64,000 nucleotides of DNA, taken from the NCBI GenBank assembly GCA_017640665.1, contig JAEPQE010000005.1, forward strand, positions 62,001 to 126,000. Direction: 5' to 3'. How positions within the stretch are numbered: the first letter of the stretch is position 1; every line of letters begins with the position of its first letter. Made by a program: the position numbers and the translations under genes. Shown one piece after another: positions 1 through 8,671 of the stretch. Source of the DNA: Balneolaceae bacterium (GTDB taxonomy: Bacteria; Bacteroidota; Rhodothermia; Balneolales; Balneolaceae). The notes beneath the pieces were generated by a model. That model was not told where the DNA came from. It saw only the letters and a program-made list of their open reading frames with translations, and made no database searches.

Positions 1-146
1 GCATAAGGAAAAGTAACGCCAGCAGCAAAAAAGAAAAAGCCTATGAGGCCTAAAAAAATACGCTCCTGCTTTATAACAGTATAAAAACTGTCTGGAATAA
101 GCCTCTCAGTAAGGCTTAGGTTTTTTTCAGAATTTGAATCACTCAT
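1..146 (-). CDS. Membrane protein, N-terminal fragment
   Basis: Reading leftwards from an ATG at 146, 48 residues are visible before the window ends. They comprise a polar N-terminus (MSDSNSEKNLSLTERL), a short amphipathic stretch, then a hydrophobic segment (FLGLIGFFFFAAGVTF) that should be the first membrane helix. The rest of the gene lies outside, so the family cannot be named. The 190 bases to the next gene are AT-rich and show no terminator, so it may be transcribed with the DUF2490 gene upstream on the same strand. Function unknown. Confidence 0.6.
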   Translation of the reverse strand, partial: MSDSNSEKNLSLTERLIPDSFYTVIKQERIFLGLIGFFFFAAGVTFPY

Positions 147-336
147 TTTGTTTGTTTGGTGTGCTTTTTGATCGCACGAAACTACCCACCTTATGTTACC
201 AAACTATTAACTCAGTATGTTATCAGCGTTAAGAAACTGATCAAAAATTACAAGTGAATTTTTTTAGTCTGAAAGGGGAAAACTTCCTGGTTTGCAGAAA
301 TAGAAACTGTAGGTATTCTGTACTTAATTAGTGAAA

Positions 337-1002
337 TTACAGACTCAGAGATGTAGAAAATAAGATAAGATGACTCAGTCCGTTTCCTTCAAAAAAATCT
401 GCAGCGCGATACTGAACAGCAAATTCTAGATCTGAATCATCATTTAAACCAAACCCATAGCCAACCAAAGCTCTATTCTCTCCACTGGTTTCGCCTTCGC
501 TTAACGATAACAGTATTTCATCGGAGATTTTAAAATAATTACCATCTTCTTTTTTATGCGGAAATTTAATACTTAACCGGTAGCGTGCCCTGTTTGCAAA
601 ACCTTGTGTTCTTATCCTCTGTTCAAGTCTGATACGGTGTGAGCCGCTTCTTCCAAAAACCGGGCTCTTTAAATCAAGTTGTTCTGTAATCCTGTTCTCA
701 TGCCTTGGATTATCCGTAAATGGTCCCGACTGCCGGTACAAATATCCCATCCCAAACTTGTTACCCTTTTTAAGTTTATATGCCCCAAATAAAGACGCCT
801 CCGCATGCCTTATGATATTTGCATTGTCGAGATTATCAAGGGAAGTAAAAATTTCAGTTTTTGCACTAAATGAAATCAAATCTGTATGATCCCATGAATA
901 AGTTAGCGCCGGAGCCCAGATATACTCTGCATTTTGTGATTTAATGTCGGAGGTTAGGAACACTACAAAAAAGAGTGTTCCCCAAATGAGAGTATTTTTC
1001 AT
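337..1002 (-). CDS. DUF2490-family exported protein
   Basis: Predicted secreted or outer-membrane protein of about 221 residues. I start it at the ATG at 1002 because that gives a typical signal peptide (MKNTLIWGTLFFVVFLTS...) ending near SQNAEY; the longer frame begins 45 bases upstream with unrelated residues. The mature part alternates short amphipathic strands (YIWAPALTYSW, LLSLSEGET, LEFAVQYRA) and ends in a hydrophobic strand (LILFSTSLSL), as in an outer-membrane beta-barrel. Residues such as RIRLEQRI and RARYRLSIKFP are typical of DUF2490, a Bacteroidota family of unknown role. Assignment is from memory of the family pattern, not a search. Confidence 0.7.
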   Translation of the reverse strand: MKNTLIWGTLFFVVFLTSDIKSQNAEYIWAPALTYSWDHTDLISFSAKTEIFTSLDNLDNANIIRHAEASLFGAYKLKKGNKFGMGYLYRQSGPFTDNPRHENRITEQLDLKSPVFGRSGSHRIRLEQRIRTQGFANRARYRLSIKFPHKKEDGNYFKISDEILLSLSEGETSGENRALVGYGFGLNDDSDLEFAVQYRAADFFEGNGLSHLILFSTSLSL

Positions 1003-1308
1003 TGGCTGAAAGCCTGATTCCCAGAATAGAAATAGTATACCAGACACTATCTCACTTCTGTGCTCAGGTTTATTAATTTTGTGATGGTGTTTAAAACCGA
1101 GTAAAAAATACTCTGTTTTTGCTGATCTTTACGGGCTAAAAAATCGGAGATTTTCCTGAATATTAAAAGGCTCTTTTTTTATTGTATCTAAATTGTTACT
1201 AAAAAATTATGCCAATGTTTGTTACCCTCTTAATCACATTTTCATGTGAGTTTAAAAATCTTCTCAACTCTGTTCCTTACTGCAAACTCAATCAATCTAT
1301 TTTTCGGT
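1003..1308. other. Divergent intergenic region, about 300 bp
   Basis: Separates two exported-protein genes that point away from each other, so both promoters should lie here. It is AT-rich. The only structure seen is a short hairpin, GAGTA-aaaaa-TACTC near 1099-1113, followed by a T-run, and a small AAAATC-gga-GATTTT dyad near 1140. A GTG-initiated extension of the right-hand gene (from 1246) is open but less likely than its ATG at 1309. No further gene seen. Confidence 0.4.
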
Positions 1309-2280
1309 ATGTCTACCAAATCTATTCTTCTTCTGATTTTTGTTTATTCTCTTTTTCAGATCAACTTCACAACTACTACCCCTAAAAATCAGACCATTAA
1401 TGCCGTACTTGGTGATGTAAGCTTTGTTGATGAATTTGGAAGGCTTCCAAACGATGGAGATTCCGAGACGCTCCGAATTACCACTCATCTTAAGTATGTA
1501 ACTTCTCTTCTTGAATCCGCTGATGTATCACATCTATCGACTTCGCAACTTAAAAATCGACAGCATCTTATTTCTCTTCTTAAGACTTATACAGAAGAGA
1601 ATCCTTTCCCAATAAATTATGATTATCTAAACGAACGGCGTCCGACTTTCATAGACAAGCATGGAAATATTTGTGCCGTCGGCTACCTTGTTCAACAAAC
1701 TGCCGGACAAGGAGCAGCAAAAGCAATCAATACAGAATTTAAGTACGAATACCTGATGGAAATGGAATCAGAATTACTGGATGGATGGCTCGCAGAAAGT
1801 GGCCTTACAAAAAAAGAAGCGGCAATGATTCAACCTGCTTATGGGCCTTCAGAAACTGTAGAAAATAATATAAGAACTGACTATTTAGTTTCTTCTATCG
1901 GATTAGCATTCCTTCAAGTTGCGGGCACTTCCTATTCGCTTTCGGATAAATACTCTGCAAAATCAGGTGTATACTTTTCCACTTTCTCTTCAGGTCTTGC
2001 ATCCACTAGCATAATATTAGGCCTATATAATTTAAACCGATACGAAAGTACCAAACAGAGTTGCTGCTTTTCAGAAACTACCGTAGTTAATGAGCACAAA
2101 CGTAATTTTTCTATTGCCAATATTGCATTTGGTTCAGCTTCCCTGGCTTTTAATGTTTACCGGGGACTAAAACTCAACAAGAAAAGGAAAGAGCAACGTT
2201 TTTCCTTCATACCTTCTGTAACTTATCAACCTGGCATAGAAGAACCGATACCCACCGCAAACCTTCATATCCGATTTTAA
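1309..2280 (+). CDS. Exported protein of unknown function
   Basis: About 323 residues from an ATG at 1309, chosen because a signal peptide follows at once (MSTKSILLLIFVYSLFQ); an in-frame GTG at 1246 would add 21 residues. The N-terminal two thirds contain the stretch RPTFIDKHGNICAVGYL, then SGLTKKEAAMIQPAY. I recognise this arrangement from secreted proteins of Bacteroidota and some myxobacteria, but know no function for it. The C-terminal part has two weakly hydrophobic segments (YLVSSIGLAFLQVAG and ANIAFGSASLAFNVY) and a basic tail, so it may be membrane-associated. No operon partner is evident; the next gene starts about 90 bases on. Confidence 0.7.
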   Translation: MSTKSILLLIFVYSLFQINFTTTTPKNQTINAVLGDVSFVDEFGRLPNDGDSETLRITTHLKYVTSLLESADVSHLSTSQLKNRQHLISLLKTYTEENPFPINYDYLNERRPTFIDKHGNICAVGYLVQQTAGQGAAKAINTEFKYEYLMEMESELLDGWLAESGLTKKEAAMIQPAYGPSETVENNIRTDYLVSSIGLAFLQVAGTSYSLSDKYSAKSGVYFSTFSSGLASTSIILGLYNLNRYESTKQSCCFSETTVVNEHKRNFSIANIAFGSASLAFNVYRGLKLNKKRKEQRFSFIPSVTYQPGIEEPIPTANLHIRF

Positions 2281-2371
2281 CAATATATTTCTTCATTTGA
2301 CCCCATCGAACTTGTTTCTGGAATCCAAAAAGTATAGTATTCCTTATCAAGTACTAACGGGGATTCTTTTA

Positions 2372-2776
2372 ATGAACATACAGAAGGAACTGGTTCTTAA
2401 ATCAGAATATGAAGAAGTTGAGAAAGTGGAACACCTGCTCAACGAGTTACAGGATGAAATTGGCTTTAATGATGAGTTCTATGCAAAGCTGATGCTCACC
2501 GTATCTGAAGCTGCTACTAATGGCATTGTACACGGCAACCAGCTTGATGCTTCCAAAAAAGTAGTCTTAACAGCTGAATCCGATGGCAAAAAGCTAATCT
2601 TCACATCCAAAGATGAAGGTCCCGGTTTTGAACCAGAAGAGGTCCCTGACCCCCTCGCTGAAGAAAACCTACTTAAACCCAGCGGACGTGGTGTATTCTT
2701 GATGAAAGAATATGCGGATGAGGTAGAGTACCAGGAAAACGGGACGAAGTTGGTGCTTCGATTTAAGCTTCCTTAG
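2372..2776 (+). CDS. RsbW-like anti-sigma ATPase (HATPase_c_2)
   Basis: A 134-residue single-domain GHKL ATPase of the serine-kinase/anti-sigma type (RsbW, SpoIIAB). These proteins hold a sigma factor or phosphorylate an anti-anti-sigma partner. The N box (EAATN, residues 46-50), G1 box (DEGPGF, 81-86) and G2 box (GRG, 105-107) are all present, and the length matches the family. I start at the ATG at 2372, since the upstream TTG at 2297 adds a non-homologous tail and a GGGGA motif sits about 10 bases before 2372. No STAS-domain partner or sigma gene lies next to it in this window, so its target is unknown. Confidence 0.88.
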   Translation: MNIQKELVLKSEYEEVEKVEHLLNELQDEIGFNDEFYAKLMLTVSEAATNGIVHGNQLDASKKVVLTAESDGKKLIFTSKDEGPGFEPEEVPDPLAEENLLKPSGRGVFLMKEYADEVEYQENGTKLVLRFKLP

Positions 2777-2854
2777 TAGGGTTAATAGTATTCATTAAAG
2801 CTGGTAAATTTTTTGTTAATAAAATTGATGAAAAATAATAGTCTTTAGTGTTTA

Positions 2855-3559
2855 TCAACCCATCAATGAATTAAAATAATCAGGCATCCCGGTTTTGAAT
2901 GTCATCCGCTCTTCATTTACAGGATGATTAAAAGACAATGAGGCGGCATGAAGTGAGAGGCGTTTAATTCCTTTATCTTTTCCCGCATACATTTTATCCC
3001 CTACTACCGGATGACCCGCTTCAGAAAAATGAACCCGAATCTGATTTTTTCTTCCTGTAAGTAGATTGATCTCCAGTAAGCTATATTTCTCCGATTCCTT
3101 TAGAACTTTGTATTCTGTTTTAGAAAGCTTTCCCTCGTCTGTATTTTGGGTGGAATATACACGGTGAATACTGTTCTCGGTTAAGTACGAACTAATGATA
3201 TCTTTCTTTTTGTCAAGTAGTCCGTGCACTACGGTGTAGTACGTTTTAACCGTTTCTTTCCAGTGCTTCTGAAGGTATCTCTTTGAATGCTCGGTTTTGG
3301 CGAAGATTAAGATTCCCGAGGTGTCTCTGTCCAGTCGGTGGACAATAAGCACACTATTCCCTGACTTCGGATTCCCCTTGCGAACATAGTTGTTCAACAA
3401 TGAAGTAACTGTATTTTCTCTTTCTTTAACATTACCAACAGTTAGCAGTCCATGTACTTTCTCTATGACGATAATATCATAGTCTTCGAATAGAATGGTA
3501 ATCCCTTTTGGGTGGAATCTCTTCGGAGATCCTTTGAAATTTTTTCGGTATTCACTCAT
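2855..3559 (-). CDS. RluA-family pseudouridine synthase
   Basis: Converts uridine to pseudouridine in structured RNA. The family signature HRLDRDTSG is at residues 74-82, with D77 as the catalytic aspartate. Later conserved blocks are LLTGRKNQIRVHF, which carries the RxHQIR-like RNA-binding element, and HPVVGDKMY near the C-terminus. At 234 residues it is a single-domain enzyme without an S4 RNA-binding domain, resembling RluA/RluE-size members more than RluC/RluD. The substrate position cannot be told from sequence. It is transcribed with the trxA strand but separated from it by a terminator hairpin. Confidence 0.9.
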   Translation of the reverse strand: MSEYRKNFKGSPKRFHPKGITILFEDYDIIVIEKVHGLLTVGNVKERENTVTSLLNNYVRKGNPKSGNSVLIVHRLDRDTSGILIFAKTEHSKRYLQKHWKETVKTYYTVVHGLLDKKKDIISSYLTENSIHRVYSTQNTDEGKLSKTEYKVLKESEKYSLLEINLLTGRKNQIRVHFSEAGHPVVGDKMYAGKDKGIKRLSLHAASLSFNHPVNEERMTFKTGMPDYFNSLMG

Positions 3560-3632
3560 TGCCCAGAGTAGGCAATTTTGAGATGGTAAAGCGGACTTGA
3601 TAAAAATTTATTTCAATTTACAGTCACCAAAA

Positions 3633-3660
3633 AAAGCCGATCCATTATTGAACCGGCTTT
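3633..3660 (-). terminator. Intrinsic terminator of trxA
   Basis: A perfect 7-bp stem, AAAGCCG paired with CGGCTTT, encloses a 14-base loop. Read on the minus strand it is followed by a run of seven T. It lies just after the trxA stop, in the right orientation for a Rho-independent terminator of that gene. Confidence 0.85.
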
Positions 3661-3686
3661 CTGATAATATCTAAGTAATACTCAAC

Positions 3687-4013
3687 TTAGTTAAGTTGAG
3701 CATCTAATTGCTTTGTAAGATGTGTTTTTGGAACAGCGCCAATAATCTGATCAACAACCTGACCGTCTTTGAAAATTAACAGAGCCGGAATACTTCTGAT
3801 TCCGTACTTCACAGATACTTCAGGATTGTTATCTACATTCACTTTCCCAATTTTTGCTTTTCCAGCATATTCACCAGCCATTTCTTCTACAACGGGACCG
3901 ATCATGCGGCAAGGTCCACACCATTCTGCCCAGAAATCAACCAATACTGGATGCTCAGATTTTAGTACTTCTTCTTCAAAATTGCTGTCAGTAAATTCTA
4001 CTGTGTTAGCCAT
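3687..4013 (-). CDS. trxA: Thioredoxin
   Basis: Small cytosolic dithiol oxidoreductase of 108 residues, the standard length. The redox active site WCGPC is at residues 31-35, preceded by LVDFWAE and followed by MIGPVVEEMA; the cis-proline loop (SIPALLIF) is also present. It reduces disulfides in ribonucleotide reductase, peroxiredoxins and other targets using thioredoxin reductase. It stands alone between dnaE and the pseudouridine synthase, with its own terminator at 3633-3660 and an upstream AT-rich region of about 250 bases likely to hold its promoter. Confidence 0.97.
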   Translation of the reverse strand: MANTVEFTDSNFEEEVLKSEHPVLVDFWAEWCGPCRMIGPVVEEMAGEYAGKAKIGKVNVDNNPEVSVKYGIRSIPALLIFKDGQVVDQIIGAVPKTHLTKQLDAQLN

Positions 4014-4239
4014 AACTGTTACCTTTATTTAATTAATACTTTCTTTAATTTCGATTTCTAATATCTGAATTAATCCCCCCTTTTACACATTGTTTATCGT
4101 TATTGGAGACATTGTGTTCGTTTATAAAGAATTGGCCACGAAAACACTAAAGCACCAATCTTTAATTTTCTGTGCTTTAATATTATTTCATGACGAATGA
4201 ATAGGAGTTCAGTTATTCCAAGTATTCCGTAAGATTCTG

Positions 4240-4257
4240 ATCCGTCAGCTGACGGAT
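4240..4257. repeat. Perfect 18-bp palindrome after dnaE
   Basis: The sequence ATCCGTCAGCTGACGGAT is its own reverse complement. It lies 14 bases past the dnaE stop codon on that gene's transcript. It may form part of a transcription end or be a dispersed repeat of the kind common elsewhere in this window. There is no T-run on the minus strand, so I do not call it a terminator. Confidence 0.6.
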
Positions 4258-4271
4258 AGGATGAACCTCGA

Positions 4272-7200
4272 TCAATTAGCCAGCACTAACTCCACTGATT
4301 CTTCACCCAGAACATCCTTCAAACCTTTTAATAGCTCATCATTTGGCTCTACCACAAAATTACGAATGTTCATTTTGATGGGCGCATTAGCTTCTTTGCT
4401 GTGCACTGCCATCTTAACCATAGTAGTTCCTTTGTTAAGCTCAAATAACGACTGCATTTGGTTGAGATCGTCATTGGTGAGGCCGTCCGTCACAATATCT
4501 AACTTTAATCTAAGCCGATCCTGAAACTTCTCGCGAAGATTTTCTACACGCTCCATATTCGTTACAATTAAGCTATTGCCACGCTCACGAATGCTATAAC
4601 GTCCTGTAAAATAAATTACGTTATCAACCTCAAGTAATGCAGAAAACTTATCGAACTCTTTACTGAATACACATACTTCCATCGAAGAGTACAAGTCTTC
4701 AACCATCAAAAAAGCAATGGGTCTGCCTTTCTTATCTACGATTTGACGCTTACCTGTAATAATCGCAATGAACCTTAATTCTGATTCATGTTTTAATTTC
4801 TGAATAGTTTCTTCCTTCAGATTCTGTTTGCCAAATAACTTTATGTCCTCCTTATATCGATTTAAAGGATGACCACTCAAATACAGACCTATTAACTCCC
4901 GTTCTTTATTCAGGCGTTCAATGGTACTCCATTTTGGGACTTCTTTTAACTTTGGCTCCTGAAGTATTCCACCACCAGCTCCTCCACCAAACAAATTCAC
5001 TTGATTCAGCCGTTGCTCTTCTTGTTTTCTGGAGGCAAAAGCTAAAATATCCTCTACTCCAAATAATAACTTTGCCCGGTTATCTTCTAAATCATCAAAG
5101 GCACCAGCCTGAATTAAACTTTCCAGTGTACGTCGGTTACAAACGCGAGGGTCTACCCGGGAAGCGAAATCAAATACCGTTTTAAATAATCCATTTTCTT
5201 CACGCTCCTCTACAATGTGAGCAATAGCAGAAGAACCAACACCTTTTATTGCAGACATCCCATATTGAACACGGCCATCTCTTGCAGTAAACTTTCCTCT
5301 GGCAGTATTGATATTTGGAGGGTCTAATGGAATATTCATTTTGTGACATTCCTCAATAAACGACGCTATTTTTTTGATGTCGTTCATATTGTGTGTCATC
5401 ACCGCAGCCATATATTCCGCAGGGTAATTTGCTTTGAAATACATGGTGTGATAAGCAACAACTGAGTATGCTGCAGAGTGGGACTTATTGAATCCATAAC
5501 CCGCAAACATGGCCATTTTATCGAACACTTCTTTGGCCGTCTTCTCTTCATAACCAAGCTCTTTGGCCTGCTTCACAAACTTTTCCTCTTCAGGCGGGAG
5601 GAGTTCGGGCTTTTTCTTTCCCATGATTCGCCGAAGTACGTCGGCTTCTCCCAGCGTATAACCACCCATTTGCTGTGCTACCTTCATGATCTGCTCCTGA
5701 TAGATCATGATTCCATAAGTTGGCTCTAACAGGGCTCTCAAATCTTCATGATCATACTCAACTTTCTCGCGACCATGCTTTCTTTCAATATAGTTCGGGA
5801 TGAACTGCATTGGTCCGGGACGATAGAGCGCATTCATTGCTATCAAATCATTGATGTCCGTAGGCTTCAGATTGTGAAGATGTTTACGCATCCCTTCACT
5901 CTCAAACTGAAACGTGCCTAGTGTTCCTCCCTTTTGATATAGCTTATACGTTACCGGATCATCTAAGGGAATATCATCCAGATTATATTCTTTCCCGTGA
6001 TTTTCTTTAACAAAACCAATAGCTGTTTTTAAGATGGAAAGCGTCTTCAATCCCAGAAAATCCATCTTCAACATTCCGGCGTATTCGATCACACTTCCAT
6101 CAAACTGAGTAACCGTAAGATCCGCGTCCTTGGCTGTGCTCACCGGAATAAACTCGGTCAAATCATCGGGGGCAATGATGATTCCTGCGGCATGAATCCC
6201 GGTATTACGTACTGAACCTTCCAGTACATGTGCCATTTTCAACGTTTCGGCTTCTAGTCCTTCACCCTCTTTAATCTCTCGTAATTCTTTTACTTCTGAA
6301 AAAGCGTCATCCAATGAAGTTCCGGGTCGTTCGGGAACCAGTTTAGCAATCCGGTCTGCTTGTGCTAAATCCAAGTCCAGCACACGTGCGACATCCCGAA
6401 CAGAAGATCGGGCCGCCATCGAACCAAAGGTAATGATATGCGCCACCTGATCTTTTCCGTATTTATCTACTACATATTCAATCACTTTCTGGCGACCATC
6501 GTCATCAAAATCGATATCAATATCCGGCATGGATACACGCTCAGGGTTCAAGAATCGCTCAAAAAGGAGATCATATTCTAAAGGATCTATATTAGTAATA
6601 CCTGTGCAGTATGCTACTACCGAACCAGCCGCTGATCCACGTCCGGGACCCACATACACTCCCATATCCCTTGCAGCCGCAATAAAATCCTGCACAATCA
6701 AAAAGTAGCCGGGAAAACCCATGCTTTTGATAATTCCCAGCTCGAGGTTGATTCGTTCTTTTACTTCATCGGTAAAATCAGGATATCGTGTTTTGGCTCC
6801 TTCCAGAGTCAGATGACGTAAATAATCATCTTCATCCTCAAACCCTTCCGGAATTTCAAATTTTGGAAGGATTACTTCTCTGGCCAGTTTGATTGGCTCA
6901 ATCTTATCTACAATTTCCTGGGTATTAGCAATGGCTTCCGGCATATCCGGAAAGAGCTCGACCATCGCCTCAGTGTCTTTGAAGTAGAATTCTTCGTTTG
7001 GAAATCCATATCTGAACTCGCGCCCTTTCCCAATCGGAGTTCCGACCAACGTACCGTCATCAATACAAATGAGAGCATCATGAGCTTTGGCATCTTCCTG
7101 CTCCAAGTAAAAAGCATTGTTACTGGCAACCAGCTTCACACCATATTTCTGAGAAAACTCTTTAAAGACCTCATTTACGCGCTGCTCTTCGTCCAGTCCG

Positions 7201-8480
7201 TGGTTGATGACTTCGAGATAGAAATCATCCCCGAAAACATCCACCCACCATTTGAGTTCTTCTTCCGCAAATTCCTCGCCTTTATTCAGAATTAAATCTC
7301 CCAGCAGGCCGCGAGTGTTTCCACTCATACAGATCAGGTTCTCACTGTATTGTTTGATAACTTCCTTATCAACACGTGGAAACTTGTAATAATAGCCTTC
7401 AGTAAATCCAACAGAACATAATTTCGCCAGGTTTTTATAGCCTTCCTGATTTTTAGCAAGCATTGGTATTTGATAACGCCGATCCCGGTTTTCTCGGGTA
7501 AATTTCTTTTGGAGGCGATCATCTACCACAAAAAACTCGCAGCCAACAATAGGTTTAATTCCCGCCGCTTCAGCCGCAGATACAAAAGCGAACGCACCAT
7601 ACATATTTCCTTTATCGGTGAGTGCAACAGCGGGCATACCCAGTTCTTTTGCCTTGGCAACAAGGTCTTTTACACCAGCTGTGGCTTGTAGAACAGAAAA
7701 TTTAGAATGGCAATGCAGATGCGTAAAAACCACATCTTCGTCAAGTGTTATCTCCGGTTCCGAGGGAGTTGAACCTTCCGTGGTACTCTGATCTGTGAGC
7801 TCCTCTTTTTTTTTCAACCGTGATGGGGACACCAGATCGATATAATGCTCCCGTACAATATAACTCTGAGAGGATTCATAGAGTTTAGCATCCAGCGGGA
7901 AGTTTACATTAATCACTCCCAACCGAACTAATTCCAGGAATGCCCGGGTCGTTGCTTCTACATCGGCGGCGGCATCGTGTGCATCTTCAAAACCGGTATC
8001 AAATATTTTATGATGGAGCTCGCCCAATGTAGGCCATTTAAATCCGCCCCGACCATTTGGGATTCCTACATATTCTGTACTTTCGTCTTTGGTATCAATC
8101 TTGGGCTTATCTATAATCGCTGAAGGAATCTTCTTGCGAAGAAACTCAGCACCCATCACACTTTCATCGAACGAAACATTGTGTCCAACCAGGAAATAGG
8201 CCCGGTCCATATCTTTCCGAAATTCCTTAAGCACAAATTCCAGATCATGCCCTTCTTTTTGGGCACGTTTGGTGGATATACCATGAATTTTCTCTGAGTT
8301 GAACGGGATCGTAAATCCTTCCGGTTTCACAATATAATTCCCGCTGCTCATCAGTTTTCCGGTATGATCATGCAGCTGCCAGGCTAACTGAACCAGACGG
8401 GGCCAGTTATCAAAATCGGTGATGGGTGCGGAATAATCGCGGGGAAGTCCTGTGGTTTCGGTATCAAAAATCAGATACAT
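4272..8480 (-). CDS. dnaE: DNA polymerase III alpha with fused exonuclease
   Basis: Replicative polymerase of 1402 residues, about 240 longer than E. coli DnaE because of an N-terminal DEDDh proofreading exonuclease. That domain (residues 1-195) has D6/E8 in DTETTG, D105 in HNVSFD, and H168/D173 in HDAAADVEAT. A linker rich in S, T and E (225-248) leads to the PHP domain (251-480). The polymerase core follows: GPGRGSAAGS at 611-620, the catalytic aspartates in PDIDIDF at 652-658, then KMDFLGL and the GYGFNKSHSAAY fingers element. The C-terminus holds an OB-fold (AFLMVEDLYSSMEV). Such fusions are known in Bacteroidota. Several PHP metal ligands are replaced here (see findings), so proofreading probably rests on the fused exonuclease. 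Divergent from umuDC. Confidence 0.96.
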   Translation of the reverse strand: MYLIFDTETTGLPRDYSAPITDFDNWPRLVQLAWQLHDHTGKLMSSGNYIVKPEGFTIPFNSEKIHGISTKRAQKEGHDLEFVLKEFRKDMDRAYFLVGHNVSFDESVMGAEFLRKKIPSAIIDKPKIDTKDESTEYVGIPNGRGGFKWPTLGELHHKIFDTGFEDAHDAAADVEATTRAFLELVRLGVINVNFPLDAKLYESSQSYIVREHYIDLVSPSRLKKKEELTDQSTTEGSTPSEPEITLDEDVVFTHLHCHSKFSVLQATAGVKDLVAKAKELGMPAVALTDKGNMYGAFAFVSAAEAAGIKPIVGCEFFVVDDRLQKKFTRENRDRRYQIPMLAKNQEGYKNLAKLCSVGFTEGYYYKFPRVDKEVIKQYSENLICMSGNTRGLLGDLILNKGEEFAEEELKWWVDVFGDDFYLEVINHGLDEEQRVNEVFKEFSQKYGVKLVASNNAFYLEQEDAKAHDALICIDDGTLVGTPIGKGREFRYGFPNEEFYFKDTEAMVELFPDMPEAIANTQEIVDKIEPIKLAREVILPKFEIPEGFEDEDDYLRHLTLEGAKTRYPDFTDEVKERINLELGIIKSMGFPGYFLIVQDFIAAARDMGVYVGPGRGSAAGSVVAYCTGITNIDPLEYDLLFERFLNPERVSMPDIDIDFDDDGRQKVIEYVVDKYGKDQVAHIITFGSMAARSSVRDVARVLDLDLAQADRIAKLVPERPGTSLDDAFSEVKELREIKEGEGLEAETLKMAHVLEGSVRNTGIHAAGIIIAPDDLTEFIPVSTAKDADLTVTQFDGSVIEYAGMLKMDFLGLKTLSILKTAIGFVKENHGKEYNLDDIPLDDPVTYKLYQKGGTLGTFQFESEGMRKHLHNLKPTDINDLIAMNALYRPGPMQFIPNYIERKHGREKVEYDHEDLRALLEPTYGIMIYQEQIMKVAQQMGGYTLGEADVLRRIMGKKKPELLPPEEEKFVKQAKELGYEEKTAKEVFDKMAMFAGYGFNKSHSAAYSVVAYHTMYFKANYPAEYMAAVMTHNMNDIKKIASFIEECHKMNIPLDPPNINTARGKFTARDGRVQYGMSAIKGVGSSAIAHIVEEREENGLFKTVFDFASRVDPRVCNRRTLESLIQAGAFDDLEDNRAKLLFGVEDILAFASRKQEEQRLNQVNLFGGGAGGGILQEPKLKEVPKWSTIERLNKERELIGLYLSGHPLNRYKEDIKLFGKQNLKEETIQKLKHESELRFIAIITGKRQIVDKKGRPIAFLMVEDLYSSMEVCVFSKEFDKFSALLEVDNVIYFTGRYSIRERGNSLIVTNMERVENLREKFQDRLRLKLDIVTDGLTNDDLNQMQSLFELNKGTTMVKMAVHSKEANAPIKMNIRNFVVEPNDELLKGLKDVLGEESVELVLAN

Positions 8481-8609
8481 AAAGAGCCTTTCGTACGTGC
8501 GTGATCTACTGAAATTCTATGTTGAATATAGGGTACAAAACACACCTTATCTCGGGAAGTTTTCCACAAGTTGTTAAGGGATTAATTTTTCGAATAACTA
8601 AAAAAGCGA

Positions 8610-8656
8610 TTTACATTCTCCATTAATACACATATAATGCACATATAATTATATGT
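8610..8656 (+). promoter_or_regulatory. umuDC promoter and palindromic operator
   Basis: A sigma70-type promoter is visible: TTTACA at 8610-8615, a 17-base spacer, then TATAAT at 8633-8638. CACATATAAT occurs twice, at 8629-8638 and 8640-8649, 11 bases apart. Immediately downstream, 8641-8656 is a perfect 16-bp palindrome, ACATATAATTATATGT, where the transcript should begin. That is the classic position for a repressor such as an SOS regulator. The binding protein is inferred, not seen. A good Shine-Dalgarno (AAGGAG, 8657-8662) sits 9 bases before the umuD start. Confidence 0.6.
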
Positions 8657-8671
8657 AAGGAGATTTGACTA

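Noticed and set aside
8545-8575. DnaA-box-like TTTTCCACA near dnaE
   Set aside because: A single imperfect match with no cluster, so no origin is supported.
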